Shown: positions 1 through 9,102, numbered from the stretch's first letter. The stretch is DNA of 64,000 bases from Bacillus sp. FJAT-29937 (GCF_001509555.1 NZ_LMAS01000008.1:1-64000); one strand, 5' to 3'. Notes: generated by a model not told the origin, from the sequence alone. Program-made: numbers and translations.

Positions 1-96
1 GGGTAAAAAAATAATAGTCTTTAATTGTTGGTATATTTGTATTTATTTGATAGATTATACTCTTAGATATATTTACTCCCTAAATAGAGTATACAA
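1..96. other. Foreign sequence abutting truncated topB
   Basis: These bases do not encode the expected upstream part of topoisomerase III. The topB frame meets a stop at 85-87, and recognisable TopB residues (VQTPT) begin only at 97. A perfect 8-bp inverted repeat, TATACTCT at 56-63 and AGAGTATA at 86-93, lies against the junction. This looks like the end of an inserted element or a recombination/attachment boundary. No coding sequence is seen here, and what lies to the left is outside the window. Confidence 0.55.
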
Positions 97-1716
97 GTTC
101 AAACACCTACTGTCGCCATCATTGCAGCACGTGAGGATGAAATCAAAAATTTCAAAGCACAAACTTATTACGGCATCGAAGCTCAGACAACAGACCAATT
201 AAAGCTGACTTGGCAAGATGCAAAGGGGAATAGCCGCAGCTTTGATAAAGAGAAAATGGATGGGATTGTGAAAAAGTTAGGTAAACAAAATGCAATCGTA
301 ACAGAAATTGAGAAAAAGCCGAAGAAATCATTTTCGCCAGGTCTATATGACTTAACTGAATTACAGCGTGATGCGAATAAAATTTTTGGCTACTCGGCGA
401 AGGAAACATTGAACATTATGCAAAAGCTGTATGAGCAGCATAAGGTTTTAACGTATCCTCGTACTGATTCGCGTTTCATCTCTTCAGATATTGTCGGGAC
501 GCTTCCGGAACGGTTAAAGGCTTGTGGAGCAGGAGAATATCGTTCACTAGCTCATAAGATTTTAAGCAAACCGATAAAAACTTCGAAAGCATTTGTGGAT
601 GACAGCAAAGTGTCTGATCACCATGCGATTATTCCAACAGAAAGCTATGTGAATTTTTCAGCCTTCAATGATAAAGAACGGAAAATTTATGACTTAGTTG
701 TGAAGCGGTTTTTGGCGGTCCTTTTTCCGGCATTCGAATACGAACAACTTACGCTTCGTTCAAAAATCGGCGAGGAGAACTTCGTTGCAAGAGGAAAAAC
801 TATTTTATCGGCAGGCTGGAAGGAAGTATATGAAAACCGCTTTGACGATGAAGAAGCTGCAGATGATTTAAAGGAACAAATTTTACCTCGCATGGATAAA
901 GGCGATACATTAGACGTAAGACTTATTGCACAAACATCGGGTCAAACAAAGCCGCCTGCACGTTTTAATGAGGCAACCCTGCTTTCAGCAATGGAAAATC
1001 CTGCGAAGTACATGGATACACAGAATAAGAAATTGGCAGATACATTAAAATCAACTGGCGGATTAGGAACAGTTGCAACGCGCGCTGACATTATTGATAA
1101 GCTCTTTAACTCATTCCTGATTGAAAAGCGTGATAAGGACATTCATCTTACATCAAAGGGCCGTCAGCTGCTTGATCTAGTTCCTGATGAACTGAAATCC
1201 CCTGCTTTGACAGGAGAATGGGAGCAAAAGCTTGAGCAAATTGCACAAGGCAAGCTGAAAAAAGATGTTTTTATCAGTGAAATGAAGAACTATACGAAAG
1301 AAATCGTTGCTGAAATTAAAGCGAGCAATAAAAAATACAAGCACGACAACATTTCCACAAAATCCTGTCCAGACTGTGGCAAACCGATGCTTGAAGTAAA
1401 CGGCAAAAAAGGCAAAATGCTCGTATGTCAAGACCGAGAATGTGGACATCGTAAAAATGTTTCGCGTGTCACGAATGCCCGTTGCCCGCAATGTCATAAA
1501 AAACTGGAGCTGCGCGGTGAAGGAGAAGGGCAAATCTTCGTATGTAAATGTGGATATAGAGAAAAATTATCTGCTTTCGAGGCACGCCGCAAAAAAGAAT
1601 CAAAAGGCAAAGTGGATAAACGTACTGTCCAAAAGTATTTGAAAAACCAGCAAAAAGAGGAAGAACCTTTGAATAATGCACTTGCTGAGGCATTGAAAGG
1701 GTTAAAATTTGATTAA
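97..1716 (+). pseudogene. topB: DNA topoisomerase III, 5'-truncated
   Basis: This is the C-terminal 539 residues of a type IA topoisomerase (TopB, usually about 720 residues), which relaxes and decatenates DNA. Present are the start of the central domain (VQTPTVAIIA), the active-site tyrosine region (LTYPRTDSRF, nt about 450-480), the later type IA core, and C-terminal zinc-binding cysteine clusters (CPDCGKPML, CPQCHKK). The N-terminal TOPRIM domain and start codon are absent, and an in-frame stop precedes residue one of the remnant. An internal ATG at 256 has no good ribosome binding site and would give a non-functional fragment. Interruption by an element to the left, or a chromosomal deletion, is likely. 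Family identity is secure; loss of function is inferred from the missing TOPRIM domain. Confidence 0.88.
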
Positions 1717-1724
1717 ATAAACTT

Positions 1725-1757
1725 TGGGGGTCTTTCTCATATGAAAGCCCCTATTTA
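1725..1757 (+). terminator. Probable terminator after topB
   Basis: A hairpin (GGGG-t-CTTTC paired with GAAAG-c-CCC) starts 10 bases after the topB stop. The following T-run is weak. Confidence 0.55.
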
Positions 1758-1961
1758 ATTTGAACTGATGGACTGTCCATCCGAATCTATCCCAGAATTA
1801 CTTTACTACACTAACAATCTAATAATCTAATTTGTTAAAATTTGTAAATTATTCATTGACATCCTCCTCCTGCTGAACATACAATTAGTTATATTCGCAA
1901 AATTTTGGTAATGGGAATGATTATGATGATGCGTAATAGGAAATTATTTTTTACATTACTT

Positions 1962-2006
1962 AAAAAGGCTGTATTTCAAACGCTTGTTTGAAGTACAGCC
2001 TTTTCT
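1962..2006 (+). terminator. Strong hairpin upstream of hutH
   Basis: A 17-bp stem with one G-T pair (AAGGCTGTATTTCAAAC / GTTTGAAGTACAGCCTT, loop GCTT) is followed by TTTTC and preceded by A5, so it could work in either direction. It sits about 90 bases before hutH. In B. subtilis a terminator before hutH is controlled by HutP. I see no hutP here and no clear UAG-triplet array, so it may be a plain terminator. Confidence 0.75.
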
Positions 2007-2092
2007 TTATCTCGCTAACGTAATAAGGAGGAAATGAAATGGTTGTTTTATCTGCAATTAAGGAAGTTAATAACGAAATGAGGAGGAAGGAC

Positions 2093-3586
2093 ATGGTAAC
2101 TTTAACAGGGAACACACTTACTTTAGAGGAAGCAAGAAGAATTATATTTGAAAAAGAAAAGGTAGAGCCATCTAAAGAAAGTATGGTAGCTGTCAAGGAA
2201 AGTCATGATGCTGTGAAAAGAATTGTCGAGGAAGAAAGAGTTATTTATGGAATCACTACAGGATTTGGAAAGTTTAGTGATGTGCTTATTGATCAAAAGG
2301 ATGTAAAGGACCTCCAGCTTAATCTGATTCGTTCACATGCCTGTGGGGTTGGAGAGCCATTTCCAGAGTCTGTCTCACGTGCCATGCTTCTATTTAGAGC
2401 GAATGCTTTGTTAAAAGGTTTTTCTGGTGCAAGACCAGTTGTTATTGAAAGATTGCTTGAGCTTGTTAACAAGGAAATTCATCCGGTTATTCCACAGCAA
2501 GGATCGTTAGGAGCAAGCGGGGACTTAGCGCCGCTTTCACACCTAGCATTAGTGCTAGTTGGGGAAGGAGAGGTTTTTTATAAAGGGGAGAGAAGACCTT
2601 CACTGGAAGTCCTTATAGAGGAAGGCTTAGAGCCGCTGACATTGGAAGCGAAGGAAGGTTTGGCGCTTATTAACGGGACACAGGCAATGACGGCCATGGG
2701 CGTTGTCGCGTATTTAGAAGCGGAAAGACTTGCTTACCAAAGTGAATTAATTGCCGCTGTTACGATGGAAGGATTAAATGGGATTATTGATGCTTTCGAT
2801 GAAAAAATTCATTTGGCTAGAGGATATAAACAGCAGGTAGACACAGCTAGAAGAATGAGAGAATATTTATCAGGCAGCGGGCTGATCACGAAACAAGGGG
2901 AAATTCGTGTTCAAGATGCCTATTCGATTCGATGCATTCCACAGGTTCACGGGGCTTCATGGCAAGCATTAGACTATGTGAAAGAGAAGCTTGAAATTGA
3001 AATGAATGCTGCAACAGATAATCCGCTTATTTTTGATCAAGGGGAAAATATCTTTTCAGGTGGTAATTTCCACGGTCAGCCGATTGCCCTTGCCATGGAT
3101 TTTATGAAAATTGCAGTTGCAGAGCTTGCGAATATTTCGGAGCGCAGAATAGAGCGTTTAGTCAATCCGCAGCTGAATGACCTGCCGCCGTTTTTAAGCC
3201 CGGAACCAGGACTTCAATCCGGTGCGATGATTCTTCAATACTGTGCGGCTGCTCTAGTTTCCGAAAATAAAACATTAGCTCATCCGGCTAGTGTTGACTC
3301 AATTCCGTCTTCTGCGAACCAAGAAGATCACGTCAGCATGGGAACGATTGCGGCAAGACATGCATATCAAATTATTCAAAACGTGAACAATGTACTGGCA
3401 ATCGAGTTAATTTGTGCGCTCCAGGCAGCGGAATTCAAAGGTTTTGAAAAAATGGCGGACAAAACAAAGTCGTTCTATTTAGAAGCGAGAAAAGTAGTCC
3501 CGTCTATTACGAAGGATCGAATCTTCGCAAAGGATACGGAGGCTTGTGCAGCATGGCTGAAGGATTTTGACGTGAAGACTATCTGA
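2093..3586 (+). CDS. hutH: Histidine ammonia-lyase
   Basis: HutH deaminates L-histidine to trans-urocanate, the first step of histidine degradation. The protein is 497 residues, normal for the family. The Ala-Ser-Gly triad that forms the MIO electrophile lies at residues 141-143 ([14 protein letters not shown]). Family motifs [31 protein letters not shown] and [11 protein letters not shown] are all present. I chose ATG 2093 because a strong AGGAGGAAGG precedes it and the protein then begins [10 protein letters not shown] like its homologues; an in-frame ATG at 2039 is possible. It stands alone: no hutU, hutI, hutG or hutP is visible, so the rest of the pathway must be elsewhere or absent. Confidence 0.96.
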   Translation: MVTLTGNTLTLEEARRIIFEKEKVEPSKESMVAVKESHDAVKRIVEEERVIYGITTGFGKFSDVLIDQKDVKDLQLNLIRSHACGVGEPFPESVSRAMLLFRANALLKGFSGARPVVIERLLELVNKEIHPVIPQQGSLGASGDLAPLSHLALVLVGEGEVFYKGERRPSLEVLIEEGLEPLTLEAKEGLALINGTQAMTAMGVVAYLEAERLAYQSELIAAVTMEGLNGIIDAFDEKIHLARGYKQQVDTARRMREYLSGSGLITKQGEIRVQDAYSIRCIPQVHGASWQALDYVKEKLEIEMNAATDNPLIFDQGENIFSGGNFHGQPIALAMDFMKIAVAELANISERRIERLVNPQLNDLPPFLSPEPGLQSGAMILQYCAAALVSENKTLAHPASVDSIPSSANQEDHVSMGTIAARHAYQIIQNVNNVLAIELICALQAAEFKGFEKMADKTKSFYLEARKVVPSITKDRIFAKDTEACAAWLKDFDVKTI

Positions 3587-3681
3587 TTGGATGGAAAAAG
3601 AGTATCCTGCATTCGGAAAGTGATTTGGGAGGACCCTAGTTCCGTTATCTATTTGAAAAGGTTGTTTTTCTAGTGGGAATC

Positions 3682-3756
3682 GGACTCAGGATCCGCTAAT
3701 GCATGAAAAGAAAGCTATTTCACTCATGTTTTGCATCATTAACGGATTCTATGTCC
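3682..3756. repeat. Long imperfect inverted repeat
   Basis: GGAC...ATCCGCTAATGCATG at the left pairs imperfectly with CATG-TTTT-GCAT-C-ATTA-AC-GGAT...GTCC at the right. There is no U-run, so it is not an obvious terminator. It may be a REP-like intergenic palindrome. The rest of the hutH downstream gap (3587-3822) shows nothing else. Confidence 0.45.
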
Positions 3757-3822
3757 TAATCACCCGAAGAAAGCACGAATTTTGTGGAAATAAAGGATCC
3801 TCTGTCCGCAAAAATATACAAC

Positions 3823-3858
3823 CGCTCAGTTCATTCACACACTGAGCGTTTTCTTTTT
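3823..3858 (+). terminator. Rho-independent terminator
   Basis: CGCTCAGT paired with ACTGAGCG is followed by TTTTCTTTTTT. It is oriented to stop plus-strand transcription from the hutH side, just before the convergent small ORF. Confidence 0.8.
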
Positions 3859-3861
3859 TCA

Positions 3862-4041
3862 CTATTTATCCCGAAATTCAGTCCCATCATGACCTTCAAT
3901 TCGATTTTTGAAGGCTTCCTGTACGACAAGAAATTCCTCGTCCTCTTGTGCTTCTGTTGTTTTATTTTCTATTACTGAATTGGCTGGGAAATTACCCGGG
4001 TGATTTTTGTTTTTGTGGTTAAATTCTTTGCCTCTTGCCAT
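3862..4041 (-). CDS. Small hydrophilic protein, 59 aa
   Basis: The ORF begins MARGKEFNHKNKNHPGNF and ends GTEFRDK; it is hydrophilic, rich in Asn, Lys and Glu, with no membrane segment. The ATG is preceded by CGAAAGGAGACGATACA, a good ribosome binding site with proper spacing. Its size, charge and position near other sporulation-type genes resemble small Bacillus spore or stress proteins, but I do not recognise the family. It converges with hutH and shares the gap before it. Confidence 0.6.
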   Translation of the reverse strand: MARGKEFNHKNKNHPGNFPANSVIENKTTEAQEDEEFLVVQEAFKNRIEGHDGTEFRDK

Positions 4042-4102
4042 TGTATCGTCTCCTTTCGTTTTCCTTTATGTATCTTCCCCTTAATTAAAAAATCCTATGT
4101 AT

Positions 4103-4130
4103 AAAAAAATAGCTTTGCATTTGCAAAGCT
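4103..4130 (-). terminator. Terminator of the 4131-4277 ORF
   Basis: Read on the minus strand: AGCTTTGC, loop, GCAAAGCT followed by ATTTTTTTAT. It begins immediately after the stop codon of the small minus-strand ORF, which supports that ORF being expressed. Confidence 0.8.
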
Positions 4131-4277
4131 TTATTCATCGTTCTCATGATCTCTTCCTGTAACGTGCGAACACTTTCTGCTAGATGAAAAAGGCTCTTGA
4201 AATAAAAACTTTTCCATTCCAGCTGCTATGACATCATTTACTGCTTGGCGAATCTCGTCTTCATTATAGTCTCTCAA
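4131..4277 (-). CDS. Small hypothetical protein, TTG start, 48 aa
   Basis: A short ORF (LRDYNEDEIRQAVNDVIAAG...) predicted to be mainly helical and acidic, ending HENDE. The upstream in-frame ATG at 4322 lacks a ribosome binding site, whereas TTG 4277 follows AAGAAGGAGGCTACGACT, so TTG is the better start. A perfect terminator directly follows the stop. No known family is recognised; it lies divergently upstream of cotH. Confidence 0.5.
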   Translation of the reverse strand: MRDYNEDEIRQAVNDVIAAGMEKFLFQEPFSSSRKCSHVTGRDHENDE

Positions 4278-4436
4278 AGTCGTAGCCTCCTTCTTAATGA
4301 TACTATTAGCATACGAATCCATTTGCAGGAATGACTTAGACGATTGCGTATTTTTGAAAATGGATGAATAGTGACTGTCATCTCTTTAAGGTTTGTCATA
4401 CGAATAAATAATGGCATTCATTTGGGGGAGATTATT

Positions 4437-5531
4437 TTGAAAAATGAAGGTATACCAACATATGACTTATTTATTAATCCAAAAAGTCTTATCGATTTAA
4501 AAAAGGATGTTTGGGCTAATAAATCTGTTACAGGGAAATTGAATATTCAAAATAAAAAGCATGACATTGATATTAAGTATCGAGGATATTATGTTCGTGA
4601 ATTTGAGAAGAAATCGTATCATCTTCACTTTTATAAACCTAGGACTTGGAATGGGGCAAAAGAGCTGCACTTAAATGCAGAATATAAAGATCATTCATTA
4701 ATAAGAAATAAGCTTTCTTTTGATTTTTTCTCTAGTATCGGTGTCATGGCACCCTCTGCAGAGCATGTCTTTCTTGTTTTAAATGGAAAACAAGAAGGAG
4801 TCTATTTGCAATTAGAGTCAGTAGATGAATACTTTTTCAAAAAAAGAAATATTCCAGTGCAATCGATATTTTACGCGATTGATGGAGATGCAAATTTCTC
4901 ACTGATTAGTGAATATGATAATGCTCCTAAGAGATCTTTAGAAATGGGATATGAAATAAAGTATGGACCGGATGAAGAATTTTTGATCTTACAAGAGTTT
5001 ATTTTCAAAGCCAATACACTTTTAAGAGAAGAATTTGAACAAGAGATAGGAAATTATATAGATGTTGAAAAGTATTTGCTTTGGCTAGCTGGTGCGGTTT
5101 GTACTCAAAACTACGATGGATTTGTACAGAATTATGCTCTGTGCAGGAATGGGGATGAGGGGTTATTTGAAATTCTTCCTTGGGATTATGATGCCACTTG
5201 GGGAAGAGATGTTCATGGCGATATTATGGATTATGACTATGTAAGAATAGAAGGTTTTAATACGTTATCGGCAAGAATGCTCGATGTCCCTTCATTTAGA
5301 AAATTATATTATAAAAACCTCGATCAAATCCTCAACCATCAATTTACAGTCGATTATATAGAACCAATAATACAGGACATATATACGAACCTCCGTCCCT
5401 ATGTTTTAAGAGATCCCTATAAAAAAATGTATATCGAACAATTTGATATGGAACCGGAATTCATTTGTAAATTTATTACGGATAGAAACAACTATTTGAA
5501 AAGTGAGCTGAAAAAGCTAGGTTTCAACTAG
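4437..5531 (+). CDS. cotH: CotH-family spore coat kinase
   Basis: CotH proteins are atypical kinases that phosphorylate spore coat proteins such as CotB and CotG. The protein (364 aa from the chosen start) has hallmark blocks: YRGYYVREFEKKSYHLHF, HLNAEYKDHSLIRNKLSFDFF, GVYLQLESVDEYFFKKR, and the C-terminal catalytic region QNYDGFVQNYALCRN and ILPWDYDATWGRD with its metal-binding DYD. TTG 4437 is preferred because GGGGGAG lies 6 bases upstream and homologues begin near NEGIPTY; the in-frame GTG at 4371 has no ribosome binding site. Two short ORFs follow downstream, one an Arg/Ser-rich protein that is a plausible substrate. Confidence 0.9.
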   Translation: MKNEGIPTYDLFINPKSLIDLKKDVWANKSVTGKLNIQNKKHDIDIKYRGYYVREFEKKSYHLHFYKPRTWNGAKELHLNAEYKDHSLIRNKLSFDFFSSIGVMAPSAEHVFLVLNGKQEGVYLQLESVDEYFFKKRNIPVQSIFYAIDGDANFSLISEYDNAPKRSLEMGYEIKYGPDEEFLILQEFIFKANTLLREEFEQEIGNYIDVEKYLLWLAGAVCTQNYDGFVQNYALCRNGDEGLFEILPWDYDATWGRDVHGDIMDYDYVRIEGFNTLSARMLDVPSFRKLYYKNLDQILNHQFTVDYIEPIIQDIYTNLRPYVLRDPYKKMYIEQFDMEPEFICKFITDRNNYLKSELKKLGFN

Positions 5532-5543
5532 GAAGGGGATAGA

Positions 5544-5621
5544 GTGATTGCTAATAAAAAAAGGCGAGTATATTTAGAAAATGGGCGCTTTATTTTAGTT
5601 GTTTGTCCACTCCATATTTAA
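5544..5621 (+). CDS. Possible 25-aa peptide after cotH
   Basis: A GTG start with GGAAGGGG upstream, 12 bases after the cotH stop. It encodes a basic N-terminus (NKKRRVYLENGRF) and a hydrophobic end. Too short to judge, and no family is known. Confidence 0.25.
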   Translation: MIANKKRRVYLENGRFILVVCPLHI

Positions 5622-5667
5622 TCTAAAACATAATCTATATTAGTGAAAAAGAAAGGGGGGAAGATAA

Positions 5668-5877
5668 ATGATGGACCAGGATTCAGGAAGACAGCGGCCA
5701 ATTAGGGTCAATGACGTGAATATTCTTGCAAATAGAGTGAATGTAAGAGAAGCCCGCAGAAGTGATCGCAGAAGAACAGATCGCAGAAGATCAGATCGCA
5801 GAAGCGACTGCAGAAGACGTAGAAGTGATTTCTTTTGCGGTTGCAGAAGACGTTGTGGTTGCGGCTTCTTCTTCTAA
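5668..5877 (+). CDS. Arg/Ser/Asp-rich small coat-like protein
   Basis: A 69-aa protein with repeated RRSDRR-type units (residues about 30-54) and a Cys/Gly/Phe-rich end (CGCRRRCGCGFFF). AAGGGGGGAAG precedes the ATG. The low-complexity, extremely basic composition with Ser or Thr at a regular spacing recalls CotG-like spore coat proteins, which in B. subtilis are encoded next to cotH and phosphorylated by it. The family itself is not identified; the coat role is inferred from composition and neighbourhood. The C-terminal cysteines could allow cross-linking. Confidence 0.6.
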   Translation: MMDQDSGRQRPIRVNDVNILANRVNVREARRSDRRRTDRRRSDRRSDCRRRRSDFFCGCRRRCGCGFFF

Positions 5878-6010
5878 CAATTAATAATGAAATTGCTGGT
5901 AATGTCTATAAACATTGCTGCTCAGCCACTGATTCACCTCAAACGGAACAAGCATTTTCACGGTAGTACCAGCTATTAGATCAATTTACCTTTCAATAAG
6001 CATTAATCTA

Positions 6011-6045
6011 AGAAAGGGCAGGGGTTCCATCCCTGTCTTTCTCTT
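6011..6045 (+). terminator. Terminator after the coat-like gene
   Basis: AGAAAGGGCAGGG, loop, CCCTGTCTTTCT followed by CTTG. Apart from this hairpin and the motAB promoter, the 385-base gap to motA holds no recognisable feature. Confidence 0.6.
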
Positions 6046-6188
6046 GTTAGGGAACAAATTAGGAGGAGCAACATTGAAATAAGGTAAATGCAATAGAAAT
6101 TTCAAGGTTAAGGAAAAAAATATATATGCTAGGATAGTCAAACAATGAAAAAGTCTTAGGCATTGAGAAAGAAAAAAAGAGTTTTACC

Positions 6189-6215
6189 TAAATCTTTAAG
6201 GGAATATGTCGAAAT
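6189..6215 (+). promoter_or_regulatory. Sigma-D-type promoter of motAB
   Basis: TAAA (6189-6192), exactly 15 bases, then GTCGAAAT (6208-6215). This matches the motility sigma factor consensus TAAA-N15-GCCGATAT at 6 of 8 bases in the -10 element. It lies 48 bases before the motA start. Confidence 0.65.
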
Positions 6216-6262
6216 AAGAAGAGAGGGAGTATTTTTAAATAAAGATGGGTGAGGACATATTT

Positions 6263-7057
6263 ATGGATAAAGCAACGTTAATAGGATTAATATTTGGTAT
6301 TATCGCAGTCGGAGTAGGGATGGTTCTTAAAGGAGTAGATCCTTCAGTACTAATGAACCCAGCGGCGATATTAATTATTTTAGTAGGGACAGCTGCCACA
6401 GTAGCCATTGCGTTCCCGACTAGTGAAATAAAACGAATTCCAAAGTTGTTCGGAATTATTTTTAAAGAGAAAAAACAAATGAATCCAGTCGATTTAATAA
6501 AAATTATTTCTGAATGGGCACAGCTTGCAAGAAAAGAAGGGTTGCTTGCCCTAGAAGCAAAGACAAGTGAAATCGATGATCCATTCTTAAAAAATGGCCT
6601 TTCGCTTGCTGTAGATGGTCAGAGTGCAGATTACATACGGGACGTTTTAAATGAGGAAATTGAAGCAATGGAAGAGAGACACGCAGCGGGAGCTCAAATT
6701 TTCTCCCAAGCTGGCACCTATGCCCCGTCACTTGGGGTATTGGGAGCTGTTGTCGGATTAATTGCGGCCCTTGGAAATATGAGTGATACAGATTCTTTAG
6801 GTCATGCGATCAGTGCGGCGTTCGTTGCAACATTACTCGGGATTTTCACAGGATATGTTCTTTGGCATCCATTTGCAAACAAGTTGAAAAGAAAATCAAA
6901 GCAAGAGTCAAAGCTTAAGACGATGATGATTGAAGGAGTTCTATCGGTTCTTGAAGGAGAGGCACCGCGGGTGATTGAACAAAAATTAGCTTCTTATTTA
7001 CCTGCTGGAGATAGAAAGATATTCCTTGAAGAAGGCGGCGTGAATAAAGGTGAGTAG
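6263..7057 (+). CDS. motA: Flagellar stator protein MotA
   Basis: MotA is the proton-conducting stator subunit that, with MotB, powers flagellar rotation. The protein (264 aa) has four membrane segments; family blocks include MDKATLIGLIFGIIAVGVGM, EWAQLARKEGLLALE, FSQAGTYAPSLGVLGAVVGL and GTYAPSLGV with the conserved proline. The cytoplasmic loop carries the charged residues that contact FliG. ATG 6263 follows GGGTGAGGAC; an earlier in-frame ATG at 6245 has no good site. It overlaps motB by 8 bases, and a sigma-D-type promoter precedes it. Confidence 0.96.
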   Translation: MDKATLIGLIFGIIAVGVGMVLKGVDPSVLMNPAAILIILVGTAATVAIAFPTSEIKRIPKLFGIIFKEKKQMNPVDLIKIISEWAQLARKEGLLALEAKTSEIDDPFLKNGLSLAVDGQSADYIRDVLNEEIEAMEERHAAGAQIFSQAGTYAPSLGVLGAVVGLIAALGNMSDTDSLGHAISAAFVATLLGIFTGYVLWHPFANKLKRKSKQESKLKTMMIEGVLSVLEGEAPRVIEQKLASYLPAGDRKIFLEEGGVNKGE

Positions 7058-7823
7058 AAGGAAAAAGAAAAAACACAATGAGGAACATGTTGATGAATCA
7101 TGGTTGCTTCCATATGCAGATTTATTAACCTTGCTGTTAGCCTTATTTATCGTTCTGTTTGCCTCCAGTTCAGTTGATGCGCAAAAGTTTCAGGCGATTT
7201 CAAGAGCTTTTAATAGTGCATTTGCTGGAGGAACAGGGGTTTTTGATTTCCCAAGCCCAATACCTGAAGGGCAAATGCAGTCTACAGATGTTAAAGGCGA
7301 AGATACGAAAAGTAAAAAGGAACAAAAAGAAGCAGCTGAGCTATTGAAGCAGATAGAACAGCAGGAGCTTGCTAGTATCCAGAATAAAGTAAATTCCTAT
7401 ATCGATCATAACAACTTGACTGAAAAGCTTCAAACATCCCTTACAGACGAAGGATTGCTTGTTTCTATTCGAGATAATGTATTATTTTCACCTGGAAGTG
7501 CTGATGTTCGGACAAATGATATGAAGGTTGCCGGTGAAATTGCCGAGTTGCTAATTATGGAGCCCCCTAGGAATATTATTATAAGCGGGCATACAGACAA
7601 TGTTCCAATCGGGAATGCTCCGTTTGATTCAAACTGGGAATTAAGCGTGATGAGGGCGATTAACTTTATGAAAATTGTTCTGCATAATGAAAAATTAGAC
7701 CCAAGCTGGTTCAGTGCAAAGGGCTTTGGAGAATTCCAGCCAGTTGCATCTAATGATACGAGTGAGGGAAGAGCGAAAAATAGAAGAGTAGAGATATTAA
7801 TATTGCCTAGAACCGGAAACTAA
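7050..7823 (+). CDS. motB: Flagellar stator protein MotB
   Basis: MotB anchors the stator to peptidoglycan and supplies the proton-binding aspartate. The 257-aa protein has a basic N-terminus, one membrane helix with ESWLLPYADLLTLLLALFI (Asp in the YADL motif), and a C-terminal OmpA-like domain (IIISGHTDNVPIG, LSVMRAINFM, GRAKNRRVEI). It starts with GTG inside the motA 3' end, indicating translational coupling. Confidence 0.95.
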   Translation: MSRRKKKKHNEEHVDESWLLPYADLLTLLLALFIVLFASSSVDAQKFQAISRAFNSAFAGGTGVFDFPSPIPEGQMQSTDVKGEDTKSKKEQKEAAELLKQIEQQELASIQNKVNSYIDHNNLTEKLQTSLTDEGLLVSIRDNVLFSPGSADVRTNDMKVAGEIAELLIMEPPRNIIISGHTDNVPIGNAPFDSNWELSVMRAINFMKIVLHNEKLDPSWFSAKGFGEFQPVASNDTSEGRAKNRRVEILILPRTGN

Positions 7824-7851
7824 ACCTCAATTGGTTTAGTTTTTTTTTGGT
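7816..7851 (+). terminator. motAB terminator
   Basis: AAACTAAACC, TCAA, TTGGTTTAGTTTTTTTTT, overlapping the motB stop. Confidence 0.85.
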
Positions 7852-7863
7852 TAGATGCGCAGA

Positions 7864-7899
7864 TGAAAAAAGGAAATCAGCCAATATGCTGATTTCCTC
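7864..7899 (-). terminator. Terminator of the MFS gene
   Basis: Minus strand: GGAAATCAGC, loop, GCTGATTTCCTTTTTTC, directly after the MFS stop codon. Confidence 0.8.
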
Positions 7900-7902
7900 C
7901 AA

Positions 7903-9102
7903 TTAAAATTCTGATGTCTTTCTGGACTGGGGCAAAATGGCTGTCTTTCCGTGTAACAGAAAGTAAGCAACTAGAGCAAGAAAAATGACGCCGACTAAAA
8001 TTAAATATACAGTTGAAAAGCTTGTGTAAGCCGCGACAATTCCGAGAACGTAGGAACCAACTCCAATGCCAGTATCGAAAAATGTAAAGAATGTCGAAGT
8101 GGCTAACCCTCTTCTTGAAGGATCAGAATTTTTAATGGCAATCGTTTGTAAGCAAGGGGTAAGGCTTCCATACCCAAAGCCGATAATGACCCCAGCAAGC
8201 AGAAATCCAAAGGTGCTAGTAGCCTGGCTGAGTAAAAACATGCCTATGGCGAATAAAATGATTGCCGGATAAATAATCTTATTTTCCCCATAAAGATCAA
8301 ACCATCTTCCGGTAAAAGGCCGGGAAATAAGCATGGCAGCAGCATAAACAACAAAGAAGAAGCTTGCTGCTTCGAGTAAACCAAGCTCTTTTGCATAAAC
8401 AGAAATAAACGCAAGAATTCCTGAATAGCTGACTGCAAGAATTCCAGCCACGATGGCAACAGGAATTGCTTTCTTCTCAAATAGGCTGGCAAACGATAAT
8501 TTTGGCTGTTGAGCTGTTTTTGATACGGAAGCATTCTCTTTAGGCAATTGAACAGCGAAGGAAAGAGGGATGGCTAGGAATGATAAAATGGAACATAACA
8601 TAAACAGCGTGTTAAAGCTTGAATACTGAATAATCGTTAAACCAGCGAAAGGCCCCATAACCATGGCTAAATTCATAAACATCGAATAATAGCCAAGTCC
8701 TTCCCCTTTTCTTTCATTTGGAATAATGTCAGCTGCGATTGCACCAGCTGCTGTCGTTACCATCCCAAACCCTATGCCGTGAATGAATCGTAAAATAAGC
8801 AAACTCAGCATCGTGTTCGCCCAAAAATAAAAAATACTAGAAACGAAAAACAAGATCAACGCAATAAACAAAATCTTCTTCCGGCCAATTTCATCAAGCC
8901 ATTTTCCTGATAACGGTCTGATCAAAACCGCAGCTATAAGGAAAACGGATGTAATCAATCCTACTTGGGTTCCGTTCCCATTTAATTCGTCCAATACATA
9001 AATCGGCAGTGTTGTCAGCAAAATATAAAAGCCGATAAACATAAAAAAACTAGTAATTGAAATACTTAGAAAACCTTTTGTCCATAATGGTTGCTTATTC
9101 AT
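7903..9102 (-). CDS. MFS efflux transporter
   Basis: A 399-aa major facilitator with 12 predicted membrane segments. The signature loop between segments 2 and 3 reads GKWLDEIGRKKIL, and RFIHGIGFGM and PNERKGEGLGYY follow the drug-exporter pattern. AAGGAGGACATCT precedes the ATG. It lies downstream of a marR gene on the same strand, spaced 30 bases, so the pair probably forms an operon in which MarR governs the exporter. The substrate is unknown. Confidence 0.88.
   Translation of the reverse strand: MNKQPLWTKGFLSISITSFFMFIGFYILLTTLPIYVLDELNGNGTQVGLITSVFLIAAVLIRPLSGKWLDEIGRKKILFIALILFFVSSIFYFWANTMLSLLILRFIHGIGFGMVTTAAGAIAADIIPNERKGEGLGYYSMFMNLAMVMGPFAGLTIIQYSSFNTLFMLCSILSFLAIPLSFAVQLPKENASVSKTAQQPKLSFASLFEKKAIPVAIVAGILAVSYSGILAFISVYAKELGLLEAASFFFVVYAAAMLISRPFTGRWFDLYGENKIIYPAIILFAIGMFLLSQATSTFGFLLAGVIIGFGYGSLTPCLQTIAIKNSDPSRRGLATSTFFTFFDTGIGVGSYVLGIVAAYTSFSTVYLILVGVIFLALVAYFLLHGKTAILPQSRKTSEF

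Noticed and set aside
1..95. Group II intron or IS end in topB
   Set aside because: No domain V/VI-like structure and no transposase are visible; only an 8-bp inverted repeat, so the element type is left open.
1900..2005. HutP-dependent antiterminator before hutH
   Set aside because: A good terminator is present but no regular UAG/NAG triplet array and no hutP gene were found.
3784..3978. Plus-strand 64-aa ORF
   Set aside because: It overlaps the terminator and the better supported minus-strand ORF, and has no ribosome binding site.
4371..4436. GTG 4371 as cotH start
   Set aside because: No ribosome binding site; TTG 4437 has GGGGGAG at ideal spacing and matches the usual CotH N-terminus.
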